64,000 nt of DNA from Polaribacter aestuariivivens (GCF_005885675.1 NZ_VANR01000002.1:62001-126000); one strand, 5' to 3'. Positions 35,491 through 46,110 are shown, counted from the stretch's first letter. Numbers and translations: made by a program. Notes: a model not told the origin generated them from the sequence alone.

Positions 35491-37899
35491 ATGATAAAAA
35501 ACAAAATAGTTTTAGCATTTTTCTTAGGGTATCAATTAATGGGTTTCAGCCAGTATAAAGTCACAGGAACTGTAGTTTCAGAAGATAATAATCCCATCAA
35601 TAAAGTCGAAATTTATAGTGAAACAGGTGCTTTATTAGCTCAAACAGGAGTTTTAGGAAAATTTTCTTTTACGACTAATGCACAAGAAATTCCTTTGATA
35701 TTTTACATCGAAAATTACCGATTAAAAAATGTGTATTTAAAATTGGATAATTATGAAAACGTAAAAGTTGTTTTAGAATCCTTTTCAGAAGAATTATCAG
35801 AAATTCAAATTAGAGTAAGAAAAGAAAAAGTATTTGAGTTAAAGCGTTTAAAAGATGTTGTTGGAACTTCTATTTTTGCAGGTAAGAAAACTGAAGTTAT
35901 TTTGGTAAATCAATCTACCGCAAATTTGGCCTCAAATAATGCGCGTCAGATTTTTAACCAAATTGCAGGTTTAAACATTTATCAGAATGACGATGCTGGT
36001 TTACAATTAAATATTGGTGGTCGTGGTTTAGACCCCAATAGAACTGCCAATTTTAATACACGACAAAATGGCTACGATATAAGTGCAGACGTTTTAGGGT
36101 ATCCAGAAAGTTATTATACGCCAGCAGCAGAAGGTCTAGACGAAATTCAAGTAATTAGAGGAGCAGCTTCTTTACAATATGGAACGCAATTTGGCGGTCT
36201 TGTAAATTTTGTAACCAAGAAACCAAATGCAAATAAAGCTTTTGAGGTTATTACTAGAAACACAGCAGGAAGTTATGGTTTGTACACGAATTTTACGAGT
36301 GTTAGTGGCACCAAAGGTAAATTTTCTTATTATTCTTATATCAACTATAAGAATGGAGATGGGTTTAGACCCAATTCTAATTTCGATTCTAAAAATGCCT
36401 TTGTTCATGTAGGATACAATCCAAATGATAAAAATGTTTTTACCGCAGAATTAACATATTTAGATTATTTGGCACAACAAGCAGGAGGTTTAACCGATCA
36501 AATGTTTAAAGAAAATCCATACCGAAGCAATCGTAAAAGAAATTGGTTTCAGGTAAATTGGTTATTGTATAATTTAAAATGGGAGCATACTTTTTCAGAA
36601 AGAACAAATTTTTCATTCAACTTTTTTGGTTTAAATGCTTCCAGAGATGCTTTGGGGTTTCGTACAAATAGGGTAAATCAAGTAGATCCAGGAAACGAAA
36701 GAGATTTAATCAAAGGAACTTTTAAAAACTTTGGTTTCGAATCGAGATTGGTACATAAGTATAGAGTTTTTAATAAAAAAGGAACATTTTTAATTGGTTC
36801 AAAATTTTATAAAGCAGAAAACACAAACATGCAAGGTCCAGGTTCAAACGGCTCGGATGCAGATTTTATGATGAAACTAGACCAATATCCTAATTATCCA
36901 AGGCAATCGAATAGTACGTTCCCAAACTTAAATGTGTCTTTATTTGGAGAAAATATTTTTTACGTAAATGATAAATTTTCTATTACACCAGGATTTAGAT
37001 TCGAATATATAAACACGCAAAGAGACGAAATTATTAAAGACATTGTAACAGATGCAGCAGGAAATGTTATCAACGAAAATTTAAGAGACGAAGAAGAAAC
37101 TAATGAAAGAAATTTCTTCCTTTTTGGTGTGGGAACAAGTTATAAGTTTAATAAATCATTGGAGTTTTATGGAAATATTTCTCAGAATTATCGTTCTGTA
37201 ACCTTTTCTGATATTAGTACTGCAAACCCAGCTTTCGAAATTTCACCAGATATTACAGATGAAAAAGGATTTACGGTAGATGCTGGTGTTCGTGGAAATT
37301 ATAAAAATTATTTTTCTTACGATGCCAATGTTTTTGGGTTGTTTTATAATGATAGAATTAATATTTATACACGATCAGATGGAAAAGCAGAAAGAGACAA
37401 CATTGGTGATGCCAGAATTTTAGGAATAGAAAGTTTAATGGATTTTAATATGAAGAAAATCTTCGAAATAAATCAAGATTATATCTTTAACTATTTTATA
37501 AATTCTTCCTTTATTACTTCAGAGTATACAAGTTCAGAAAAAAACGGAGTGGTAGGAAATGAAGTTGAATTTATACCAAATGTAAATTTAAAAACAGGCA
37601 TTCGTTTTGGATACAAAAACTTTTTATCTAGCTTTCAATATTCATATTTATCGAGTCAGTTTTCAGATGCCACCAACGCCAAAGGTGGAAGTATTAGTGG
37701 CGTAACAGGAGAAATACCTGCTTACGATATTTTAGACCTTTCATTTTCTTACAAGTACAATGCATTTAAATTAGAAACTGGAGTAAATAACTTATTAAAC
37801 AATGCATATTTTACTAGAAGAGCTACAGGTTATCCTGGTCCAGGAATTATACCATCTGCACCAAGAAATTACTATATAACCTTGCAAATTAAATTATAA
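35491..37899 (+). CDS. TonB-dependent outer membrane receptor
   Basis: 802 residues. A signal peptide (to about residue 20, GFSQ) precedes a carboxypeptidase-regulatory-like domain (about 22-105), the plug (about 120-250, with IFNQIAGLNIYQNDDAGLQLNIGGRGLDPN and IQVIRGAASLQYGTQFGGLVNFVTKKP) and a beta-barrel that ends with a C-terminal aromatic strand (YYITLQIKL). The plug resembles receptors for ferric chelates of the FecA kind, and the imelysin gene upstream points the same way. The exact ligand is not determinable. It closes the locus begun at 31673. Confidence 0.93.
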   Translation: MIKNKIVLAFFLGYQLMGFSQYKVTGTVVSEDNNPINKVEIYSETGALLAQTGVLGKFSFTTNAQEIPLIFYIENYRLKNVYLKLDNYENVKVVLESFSEELSEIQIRVRKEKVFELKRLKDVVGTSIFAGKKTEVILVNQSTANLASNNARQIFNQIAGLNIYQNDDAGLQLNIGGRGLDPNRTANFNTRQNGYDISADVLGYPESYYTPAAEGLDEIQVIRGAASLQYGTQFGGLVNFVTKKPNANKAFEVITRNTAGSYGLYTNFTSVSGTKGKFSYYSYINYKNGDGFRPNSNFDSKNAFVHVGYNPNDKNVFTAELTYLDYLAQQAGGLTDQMFKENPYRSNRKRNWFQVNWLLYNLKWEHTFSERTNFSFNFFGLNASRDALGFRTNRVNQVDPGNERDLIKGTFKNFGFESRLVHKYRVFNKKGTFLIGSKFYKAENTNMQGPGSNGSDADFMMKLDQYPNYPRQSNSTFPNLNVSLFGENIFYVNDKFSITPGFRFEYINTQRDEIIKDIVTDAAGNVINENLRDEEETNERNFFLFGVGTSYKFNKSLEFYGNISQNYRSVTFSDISTANPAFEISPDITDEKGFTVDAGVRGNYKNYFSYDANVFGLFYNDRINIYTRSDGKAERDNIGDARILGIESLMDFNMKKIFEINQDYIFNYFINSSFITSEYTSSEKNGVVGNEVEFIPNVNLKTGIRFGYKNFLSSFQYSYLSSQFSDATNAKGGSISGVTGEIPAYDILDLSFSYKYNAFKLETGVNNLLNNAYFTRRATGYPGPGIIPSAPRNYYITLQIKL

Positions 37900-37932
37900 A
37901 ACTAATTTTACGAAAAAGTGATTAATTAATTG

Positions 37933-39441
<1,509 letters not shown>

Positions 39442-39475
39442 TTTTTTGTTTTACAAACAATTTTAAAAAACAAAA

Positions 39476-39510
39476 CCCCATTTTTTATAAAAAAATGGGG
39501 ATTCATATTT
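39476..39510. terminator. Terminator between guaB and the OmpH-like gene
   Basis: Stem CCCCATTTTTT (39476-39486) with AAAAAATGGGG (39490-39500) and a 3-base loop, followed by a T-rich stretch. It lies between convergent genes and can serve both. Confidence 0.7.
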
Positions 39511-39521
39511 TTTTTAATTTT

Positions 39522-40040
39522 TTATTTGTCAGTTTGTTTAACAGTAATTCCTAATTTTTTTATAACTAGATCTGTAATATCAAATCTTTCATCAATATAA
39601 GCAAATTGATTTCCTGTACTTGTTAAAATTTGCGTATAACCATTTGCCTTAGAAACTTCTGAAATGGCATCGTTTAATTTTTTATAAAGCGGTCGCATTA
39701 ATTCGTCTGTTTTTAATTGCATTAATGTGTTTCCGTTTTTTTGATATTTTTGAATATCTTTTTCAAGTCCCATTAACTCTTCCTGAAAAACCTTTTTCAT
39801 TAAATCGCTTAAACCTTTCTCTTTTACCTTGTAGTCTTCTAATTTTAACTTGTATTCGTCAACTTTTATACTAAAAGAAGAGTCTAGTTTTTTACCATAT
39901 TGTTTTTGCATATTTACAACAGTTACGGCTTCTGGCATTATGCTTAAAATATAATCACTGTCTATAGTACCAACTTTAGTTTGTGCAGTTGTTATAATGC
40001 TTGAAAAAGCAATAAGTAAAGTTATTATTTTAAATTTCAT
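39522..40040 (-). CDS. OmpH/Skp-like periplasmic chaperone
   Basis: 172 residues from the ATG at 40040. An in-frame upstream start at 40088 would lie at the promoter -33 box and add a non-signal extension, so it was rejected. The signal peptide is IITLLIAFSSIITTAQ. The mature protein starts VGTIDSDYILSIMPE, the typical OmpH/Skp opening, and continues as long charged helices (about 50-120). Proteins of this family hold unfolded outer-membrane proteins in the periplasm. It is a single-gene unit with a well-formed promoter. Confidence 0.88.
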   Translation of the reverse strand: MKFKIITLLIAFSSIITTAQTKVGTIDSDYILSIMPEAVTVVNMQKQYGKKLDSSFSIKVDEYKLKLEDYKVKEKGLSDLMKKVFQEELMGLEKDIQKYQKNGNTLMQLKTDELMRPLYKKLNDAISEVSKANGYTQILTSTGNQFAYIDERFDITDLVIKKLGITVKQTDK

Positions 40041-40058
40041 GTTTTTATTTTTGTTTGG

Positions 40059-40088
40059 CAAAGATATAAAAGCGAGTGGGTTAGCCAA
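40059..40088 (-). promoter_or_regulatory. Promoter of the OmpH-like gene
   Basis: On the minus strand TTG (40088-40086), a 19-base gap and TATCTTTG (40066-40059) match both boxes and the spacing of the Bacteroidota promoter. The ATG is 18 bases beyond the -7 box. Confidence 0.78.
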
Positions 40089-40121
40089 ATATCAATAACA
40101 TAAAAAAAGTTAAATTTTATT

Positions 40122-41396
40122 TTAAGAGTTTATACCTAACTCTTCTAACTTTTTAATGTCAGATTCGTTTGCAATTTCTCTCTTAGCGTCTGTAAGCAAT
40201 AAGTTTATTTCAGAATCTATACTATTTTTATACTCAGTTTTAATTGCATTGGTTTTTAAGTTTTTTAATAATGCCAGTAATTTTCTTACAATAATTATAT
40301 CGTGAGCACAGTAAATTCTTAAAGGTGCCATTACATTGTATAAAAGGTCATTAAAGTTAATGGAATTTAACACTAATAAAATTTCATTATCTTCTTCAAC
40401 CAAATCTATATCTTGTTTTTGAACTCTCAAAATAAGTAATTGAGATAAATAATCTATAGCGTTAATAGCTGTTCCTGGATCATTAATACCAGGTGACATA
40501 GATTTTACAGCAACTTCTGTAATTTGTTTAAAGGCAAGTAAATAATTATTGTCAATTAATTCACCTTTAGAAAAATTAAAGTTTGTGTAAATTCTTTCTA
40601 TAATGTTTTCATCTACTTTTTTATCAATCTTAAAAAGAATATCACTTTCATTGCAATAAGCACCTTTATTGGAAACTATTTCAATTTTAATATTATTTTC
40701 TTTGGATAACTTTAATAAAGTTTTTGTAGAAATTGTATTGAAATAACCAGAACATTTTGCGTTGTAAGATGTCCAATTTTCGGTATCTGGTTTTGTGGCA
40801 TTAATTTTCTTTTCTTTTTCGATAATTTTTTTCAGTTTATTTTCTGAAGAAGTAAAAATGGACAATAAAATATTATTTATTTGAATTTCTTGAGAAATTG
40901 AATGAATAAAATAAATAAAAGCTGCTAAAGAGTACACCATAAAAATGATGGATATTAATACAGAAAAACCAGGTAATTGATATTTTTTTCCAGAGGGTTC
41001 AATAAAAACCAGTATAAAAATGCAATAAATGATGGTAAATAAATACACACCTAAAATAATTTGGTGCCTTCTATTTGAAATTAAACCAGGTAAAAGTCTT
41101 GGAGAAAAATTACTTGAAGCTTGGTTTAATAAAATCATTACCATGGAAAAACTGAACACCATGATAGATATTAAACCCGCAATAAAAGTGGTTAAAATAA
41201 CTCTTGCTGTTTCTGTATTGTTTATTACTAGTTCAGGAAGAAAATCGAGAATGTATTTAGAAATACCACGATTTTCTAAAAACATCATTATGTATGCAAA
41301 TAGAGCTCCACCAATACCCATTATTGCAGGGAAAAAGGCAATTTTATTTTTTAAGTTGTATACTTTATGAAATAGGTTTAAAAATTTATCTCTCAT
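40122..41396 (-). CDS. DUF2254 membrane protein
   Basis: 424 residues. Four N-terminal membrane helices (about 20-40, 65-90, 112-132, 145-170), with FSFSMVMILLNQASSNFSPRLLPGLISNRRHQ between helices two and three, identify the DUF2254 family. A soluble C-terminal domain of about 240 residues follows. The function of the family is unknown. Its ATG overlaps the miaA stop by one base (TAATG), so the two genes are translationally coupled, and it ends the three-gene minus-strand run that starts with the potassium channel. Confidence 0.88.
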   Translation of the reverse strand: MRDKFLNLFHKVYNLKNKIAFFPAIMGIGGALFAYIMMFLENRGISKYILDFLPELVINNTETARVILTTFIAGLISIMVFSFSMVMILLNQASSNFSPRLLPGLISNRRHQIILGVYLFTIIYCIFILVFIEPSGKKYQLPGFSVLISIIFMVYSLAAFIYFIHSISQEIQINNILLSIFTSSENKLKKIIEKEKKINATKPDTENWTSYNAKCSGYFNTISTKTLLKLSKENNIKIEIVSNKGAYCNESDILFKIDKKVDENIIERIYTNFNFSKGELIDNNYLLAFKQITEVAVKSMSPGINDPGTAINAIDYLSQLLILRVQKQDIDLVEEDNEILLVLNSINFNDLLYNVMAPLRIYCAHDIIIVRKLLALLKNLKTNAIKTEYKNSIDSEINLLLTDAKREIANESDIKKLEELGINS

Positions 41397-42307
41397 TAAT
41401 TATTTATCTTTTTCATTATTTCTGAAATAATTTTTGTTGGTGGCGTTTTATAGTCAAACCAAGTGATTTGGTCATCTTTTTTAAACCAAGTTAACTGTCT
41501 TTTTGCAAATCGTCTGGTATTTTTTTTAATTTCTGAGATGGCAAATTCCTTCGTGAAACTTCCATCAAAATAAGAAAATAACTCTCTGTAACCAACCGTT
41601 TGAAGAGCATTTAGGTTTTTATGTTCATATAACTTTTTTGCTTCTTCTAATAAACCAGCATCCATCATTAAATCTACTCGTTTATTAATTCTGTCGTAAA
41701 TAATTGCTCTATCTGCTTTCAAACCAATTTTTATAGGTATAAAGTTTCTTTCTTTTTTGGGTTTGTTTTTAAAAGTGGAGTAGGGCAAACTAGAACCAAT
41801 ACATACTTCTAAAGCTCTCATTAAACGATGCGGATTTTCAATTGCTATAGTATTATAGGTTTCTATATCTAATTCTTTTAATTTTTGTTGTAGAGGTTCA
41901 ATTCCTTTTTCGGCAAGTTCTTTAGTTAGTTGTTCTCTTATTTTAATATCAACTTCAGGAAAATAGTCTAAACCTTTTAAAACGGCATCAACATACAAAC
42001 CACTTCCGCCAACCATAATTTGTACTTTGTTAAGTTTAAAAAGTTCATTTAATTTAGTTAAAGCATCTCTTTCAAATTCACCTACATTATAATTATCAAA
42101 AATACTTCTATCTTGAATAAAATGGTGTTTTGCAGCAGCTAATTCATTTGTGTCTGGTACTGCTGTTCCTATTGTCATTTCTTTATAAAACTGTCTGGAA
42201 TCACACGAAATTATATCTGTATTAAATGCTTTTGCAAGTTCTATACTCAAAGCTGTTTTACCAATAGCTGTTGGTCCTAAAATGGTAATTAAATAATTGG
42301 TAGCCAT
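41396..42307 (-). CDS. miaA: tRNA dimethylallyltransferase
   Basis: 303 residues from the ATG at 42307. A longer in-frame start at 42376 would overlap the upstream channel gene and add 23 residues before the conserved P-loop. It has the Walker A GPTAIGKTALS (about 10-20), ISCDSRQFYKEMTIGTAVPD, a VGGSGLYVDAVLKGLD segment, NPHRLMRALEV and TRRFAKRQLTWFKKD near the C-terminus. It adds a dimethylallyl group to A37 of tRNAs that read UNN codons. It lies four bases after the channel gene and overlaps the DUF2254 gene by one base. Confidence 0.96.
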   Translation of the reverse strand: MATNYLITILGPTAIGKTALSIELAKAFNTDIISCDSRQFYKEMTIGTAVPDTNELAAAKHHFIQDRSIFDNYNVGEFERDALTKLNELFKLNKVQIMVGGSGLYVDAVLKGLDYFPEVDIKIREQLTKELAEKGIEPLQQKLKELDIETYNTIAIENPHRLMRALEVCIGSSLPYSTFKNKPKKERNFIPIKIGLKADRAIIYDRINKRVDLMMDAGLLEEAKKLYEHKNLNALQTVGYRELFSYFDGSFTKEFAISEIKKNTRRFAKRQLTWFKKDDQITWFDYKTPPTKIISEIMKKINN

Positions 42308-42311
42308 CGTT

Positions 42312-43130
42312 TTAATTAAGTTTGCTTCCGCAATTGTAACAAAATTGAGCTTTATCTTTGTGTTTTTCTGCAGCACAAGTTGGGCAAGTTTGTGTATTAA
42401 TGTCTAAAGTTGTTTTTGTCATTTCTGAACTTACAATTCCAGTAGGAATTGCAATTATTCCATAACCTAAAATCATAATTACACTAGCAATTAACTGCCC
42501 TAAAGGTGTTTGCGGTGCAATATCACCAAAACCAACTGTAGTTAAAGTTACAATAGCCCAATAAACACTTGTAGGTATACTTGTATATCCATTTTCTTCA
42601 CCCTCTATCATATACATTATAGTACCAAGAATGATACATATAATTACAATAAAAAAAATGAAAACAGCAATTTTGGCTTTACTAGCCTTAAGAGCTAATT
42701 TTAATTTGTTTGAAGCACCAATATACCTTCCTAATTTTAAAATTCTGAATACTCTTAATAACCTTAATGCTCTAAACGCAGCGAAATGATGTGATCCTAC
42801 AAAAAATATGGAAAGGTATTTAGGTATTGTAGACAAAAAATCAATAACTCCATAAAAACTAAATATATATTTAAATGGTTTTTTTATAGATATTATTCTT
42901 AGAATGTATTCAATTGTAAATAAAATTGTAATTACCCATTCAGATATGTTTAAAAAATTATGATACTTATCATCAAAACTTTTTACACTTTCTAGCATTA
43001 CTAAAATTATACTAGCTAAAATGGCAATTAATAAAATTACATCAAACAGTTTTCCTTCTTTGGTGTCTGCTTCATAAATAATTTCATGAATTTTTACTTT
43101 CCAATTGGTTTTTTTTGTCGGTTTATTCAA
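42312..43130 (-). CDS. Voltage-gated potassium channel with C-terminal zinc ribbon
   Basis: 272 residues. It has six membrane segments of the Kv type, with an arginine-rich S4 (FRALRLLRVFRILKLGR, about 119-135) and the selectivity filter TTVGFGD (about 197-203). After S6 the C-terminus carries two cysteine pairs, CPTC (about 249-252) and CYNC (about 264-267), spaced as a small zinc ribbon. The frame starts at a TTG (43130), since no ATG precedes the first membrane segment. It is the first gene of a run with miaA and DUF2254. The metal-binding tail could serve as a sensor or assembly module, which is an inference. Confidence 0.88.
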   Translation of the reverse strand: MNKPTKKTNWKVKIHEIIYEADTKEGKLFDVILLIAILASIILVMLESVKSFDDKYHNFLNISEWVITILFTIEYILRIISIKKPFKYIFSFYGVIDFLSTIPKYLSIFFVGSHHFAAFRALRLLRVFRILKLGRYIGASNKLKLALKASKAKIAVFIFFIVIICIILGTIMYMIEGEENGYTSIPTSVYWAIVTLTTVGFGDIAPQTPLGQLIASVIMILGYGIIAIPTGIVSSEMTKTTLDINTQTCPTCAAEKHKDKAQFCYNCGSKLN

Positions 43131-43252
43131 TTTTTAAGTTGTTTTTCTATTACAATACTACAAATATTTAATGAGTTTAAAAATTTATTCTACTAATTTT
43201 CTTAGTATTTATAAGGGTTTGTAAAAAAAAATAAAAAAAAAGAACTTTTTTT

Positions 43253-43278
43253 AAAACCGTACTTCAAATCTTCTCGTA
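43253..43278 (+). promoter_or_regulatory. Possible ECF-type promoter of the DUF4331 locus
   Basis: AAAACC (43253-43258), a 16-base gap and CGTA (43275-43278) resemble the AAC/CGTA architecture of promoters used by many ECF sigma factors. No TAnnTTTG box is obvious here, and an ECF sigma gene lies about 6 kb away at 49966-50496. The match is short, so this is tentative. Confidence 0.3.
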
Positions 43279-43321
43279 AGTATGTGTGAGATTCAATTAA
43301 AAATAACTAAAAACTCACACA

Positions 43322-43972
43322 ATGAAAAAAAGTAAAATTTTATTAGGAACCGTTATTATCGCAATAATTGGTTTAATTACAGTTGCAGCAGATCATATTG
43401 ATGCGCCAGCAGCACAAGGTACAACTGCAGACATTACAGATTTTTATGCTTTTCAAGGAGAGGATACTAACAACTTAGTGTTCGTTGCAAACGTTCAAGG
43501 TTTGTTAAGCCCTGGATCAACAGCAGCAGCACAATTTGATGAAAATGTTTTAGTAGAGTTTAATATTGACACTAATAATGACAATGTTGAAGATTTAGTA
43601 ATACAAGCAATTCCAAGAGACAATACAATGTATTTCTTTGGTCCTTATGCTCCAGGTACAACAGGTTTGTCTAGTTCTATAAATGAAATGGCAACAAAAT
43701 CAAGCGTACCAGTAACAACTTATGGAGTTCCAGCAGTAGTAGCTACTGAAAATGGAATGAAAATGTTTGCAGGACCAAGAGATGATCCTTTCTTTATGGA
43801 TTTTGCTAGATACGGACAAATTATTGGTGGAACTGCACCTGGTTTTAACAATCCTGGTTCAGATACTTTTAAAGGTACAAACGTATTATCTATAGTTGTT
43901 GAAGTGCCAAAATCAGAAATTGGTGGTTCAGGTACGATTAATACTTGGGTAGAAACAAAAGTGAAGCAATAA
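43322..43972 (+). CDS. DUF4331-family protein, N-terminal half type
   Basis: 216 residues. The N-terminal hydrophobic signal (ILLGTVIIAIIGLITVAA) leads straight into ADHIDAPAAQGTTADITDFYAFQ, the characteristic beginning of DUF4331. The segment MKMFAGPRDDPFFMDFARYGQI (about 151-172) and the closing LSIVVEVPKSEIGGSGTINTWV also belong to the family. The usual C-terminal part of DUF4331 (QMGRPAVN onward) is missing here and is encoded by the next gene. The function is unknown. A low-GC leader with a possible ECF promoter precedes it. Confidence 0.85.
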   Translation: MKKSKILLGTVIIAIIGLITVAADHIDAPAAQGTTADITDFYAFQGEDTNNLVFVANVQGLLSPGSTAAAQFDENVLVEFNIDTNNDNVEDLVIQAIPRDNTMYFFGPYAPGTTGLSSSINEMATKSSVPVTTYGVPAVVATENGMKMFAGPRDDPFFMDFARYGQIIGGTAPGFNNPGSDTFKGTNVLSIVVEVPKSEIGGSGTINTWVETKVKQ

Positions 43973-43999
43973 TATAACTAACTAAAAAAATAGAATATC

Positions 44000-44560
44000 A
44001 TGAAAATTAATTTTATAAAATATACAGCAATTTTAGCCATAACCTCTTTAATTATGGTTGGATGTTCAAACAACGACAATAATGAACCTACACCAATACC
44101 AGTAGATTTTTCAGGAACATTCATGCAAAAAGATCAAATGGGTAGGCCAGCAGTAAATACTGTTTTTGTATCTGCAAGTAGTAAAGATGAATTTAACGTA
44201 ACAGTACCTTCAGAACAAAATGCAAAATTTCAATCTATGTTTGAAACAAACTTAAAAGCCTTAAGTCCTGCTTTTGCAAATCCTGGAGATAAAAATGCTT
44301 TAGGTTTAGATGCAGCTGCTTTTACAGGTTTATTAGCAACAGACGTTTTAAATGTTTCTTTAGATGGTAAAACTACTTTCTTTGATGGAACAAATGTTTT
44401 AACAGGAAGAGCATTAGCAGATGATGTAATTACTGTAGAGCTATTATTAATATTTGGAGGTGAAGATTTTTCAGAAAATCCTACTTTATCAGATGATAAC
44501 GTAAGTGCAAATGATAAGCCTTTCTTAACAAGCTTTCCTTATTTAGCTTCTCCTTGGTAG
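44000..44560 (+). CDS. DUF4331 C-terminal-half lipoprotein
   Basis: 186 residues. The lipobox VGC gives Cys22. After a short Asn/Pro linker the protein has QMGRPAVNTVFVSASSKDEFN (about 46-66) and later VLTGRALADDVITVELLL, motifs that in full-length DUF4331 proteins belong to the C-terminal part. The two halves lie 27 bases apart in the same order as in the single-gene version and are each secreted, one with a lipid anchor. They probably assemble into one unit. The function is unknown. Confidence 0.78.
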   Translation: MKINFIKYTAILAITSLIMVGCSNNDNNEPTPIPVDFSGTFMQKDQMGRPAVNTVFVSASSKDEFNVTVPSEQNAKFQSMFETNLKALSPAFANPGDKNALGLDAAAFTGLLATDVLNVSLDGKTTFFDGTNVLTGRALADDVITVELLLIFGGEDFSENPTLSDDNVSANDKPFLTSFPYLASPW

Positions 44561-44572
44561 AGAAGTATTTAA

Positions 44573-44761
44573 AACTGGTGCATTTTCGGGGGAACTTGTG
44601 CCAGTTGTTTAAAATATTTTTTGAACCCCCTAATTTATTCAAAAAGTTCCCCCTTAAAATAAAAAAGTAAAGTGCCCCTAACTCTTTAACTTTTTTTTCC
44701 CTAACAATCCCCTAAACCCCTAAACACTATCTGGCGTACATATCCCTATAAAGTACGCCAG
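44573..44761 (+). promoter_or_regulatory. Structured intergenic RNA region with a possible pseudoknot
   Basis: A stem of 10 pairs (44573-44582 with 44597-44606, including two G-U pairs) encloses a loop holding GGGGGAACT. That loop is complementary to AAGTTCCCCC at 44644-44653, which could make a pseudoknot. Further on, a perfect 9-bp stem (44731-44739 with 44753-44761) precedes a T-rich stretch just upstream of the TPR gene. The C-rich sequence between is unusual for this genome. It may be two terminators, or a regulatory leader for the TPR and TonB-receptor genes. Confidence 0.4.
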
Positions 44762-44789
44762 TTATTTTAATCAATAAAAAATACAAACA

Positions 44790-46085
44790 ATGAAATATAT
44801 CCAACTAATTTTATTATTTGTAACTTTTTCACTAGCAATTAGTTGCAATAACAAAACAGACAATAAAATAACAAACCCAAAAGATTATAACGCATATTTA
44901 AATATTGATAAAAATATTTCTTTAAACAACTCTTTATCTGAATATAGTTTTTGGGAAAACAAATTAATAGAAACACCAAATCAGTATCCATACAATGCAA
45001 AATTGGCTACTGCAAATTCAACAATTTTTCAGTTAACAGGTAATATTAAGGCTTTAAAAGAAGCAGAACAAAACTTAATAATTGCAAATGAAAAAGTAAA
45101 TTACACCAATGCTGGTTATTTAAGAAGTTTAGCAAGAAATTACATTTCACAACATCGTTTTAAAGAAGCTTTATCATTATTAAAGAAAGCAGAAGAAAAT
45201 GGAGAAAAACTACAACTAACTCAATTTATGTTAATAGATGTAAATTTAGAACTAGGAAATTTACAAGCTGTAGAAAACTATTTAACTGAAGTAAAAAACT
45301 TTAAAAGTTTCGATTATTTAATTAGACTTTCTAAATACAATGATCATTTAGGAAACTTAGATAAAGCTATACAATATTTAGAAGCTTCATTAGAAATTGC
45401 TAAGTCATCAAAAAACGAAAGTTTACTACAATGGAATTACACAAATTTGGCAGATTATTATGGTCATGCTGGTAGAATTCAAGATTCTTACAATGCATAT
45501 TTAAAGTCGTTAGAATTAAATCCTAATGATAGTTATGCAAAAAAAGGAATTGCTTGGATAGTTTATTCTTATGAAAGAAATCCAGAAGAAGCCTTAAGAA
45601 TTTTAGATGCTGTGACTAAAGAAAATGCAGCTCCAGACTATCATTTACTAAAAGCAGAAATTGCAGAATTTACTCGAAATACAGAAGTAAAAAACAAGCA
45701 AATTGATTTGTATTTGGCAAAAGTAAAAGATACCAATTACGGAGTTATGTATCATAAATACGATGTTTTATTATACGCAGAAGATGCTAGCAAATTTCAA
45801 AAAGCATTAGAAATAGCACAACAAGAAGTTAATGAAAGACCAACAGCGCAATCTTACGATTTGCTAGCTTGGTCATTATACAAAAGTGGTGAAAAAGAAA
45901 AAGCTTTAAAAATTTCTGAAAACCACGTAATAAACAAAACATTTGAGCCTGAAGCTATGTTACATACCGCTTATATTTTAAAAGCTAATGGTAGAGTAGA
46001 AGAGGCCTCAGAAATAAAAAAAGAACTTCTTGGAGCTGTTTATGAATTAGGTCCTTTAGTTGAAAAAGAACTTAAGAGTATATAA
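44790..46085 (+). CDS. TPR-repeat lipoprotein in the DUF4331 locus
   Basis: 431 residues. The lipobox ISC gives Cys19. Most of the mature protein is tetratricopeptide helices, for example YLRSLARNYISQHRFKEALSLL (about 109-130), FDYLIRLSKYNDHLGNLDKAI (about 174-194) and LLQWNYTNLADYYGHAGRIQDSY (about 213-235). It sits between the DUF4331 pair and the TonB-dependent receptor, 25 bases before the latter. Such TPR lipoproteins may hold the secreted partners together or bind the receptor. The direct role is unknown. Confidence 0.82.
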   Translation: MKYIQLILLFVTFSLAISCNNKTDNKITNPKDYNAYLNIDKNISLNNSLSEYSFWENKLIETPNQYPYNAKLATANSTIFQLTGNIKALKEAEQNLIIANEKVNYTNAGYLRSLARNYISQHRFKEALSLLKKAEENGEKLQLTQFMLIDVNLELGNLQAVENYLTEVKNFKSFDYLIRLSKYNDHLGNLDKAIQYLEASLEIAKSSKNESLLQWNYTNLADYYGHAGRIQDSYNAYLKSLELNPNDSYAKKGIAWIVYSYERNPEEALRILDAVTKENAAPDYHLLKAEIAEFTRNTEVKNKQIDLYLAKVKDTNYGVMYHKYDVLLYAEDASKFQKALEIAQQEVNERPTAQSYDLLAWSLYKSGEKEKALKISENHVINKTFEPEAMLHTAYILKANGRVEEASEIKKELLGAVYELGPLVEKELKSI

Positions 46086-46110
46086 ATTCGCAAAAACTAA
46101 AAATTAAGAA

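Noticed and set aside
41029..41370. Plus-strand frame of 113 codons inside the DUF2254 gene
   Set aside because: Antisense shadow of a conserved membrane protein.
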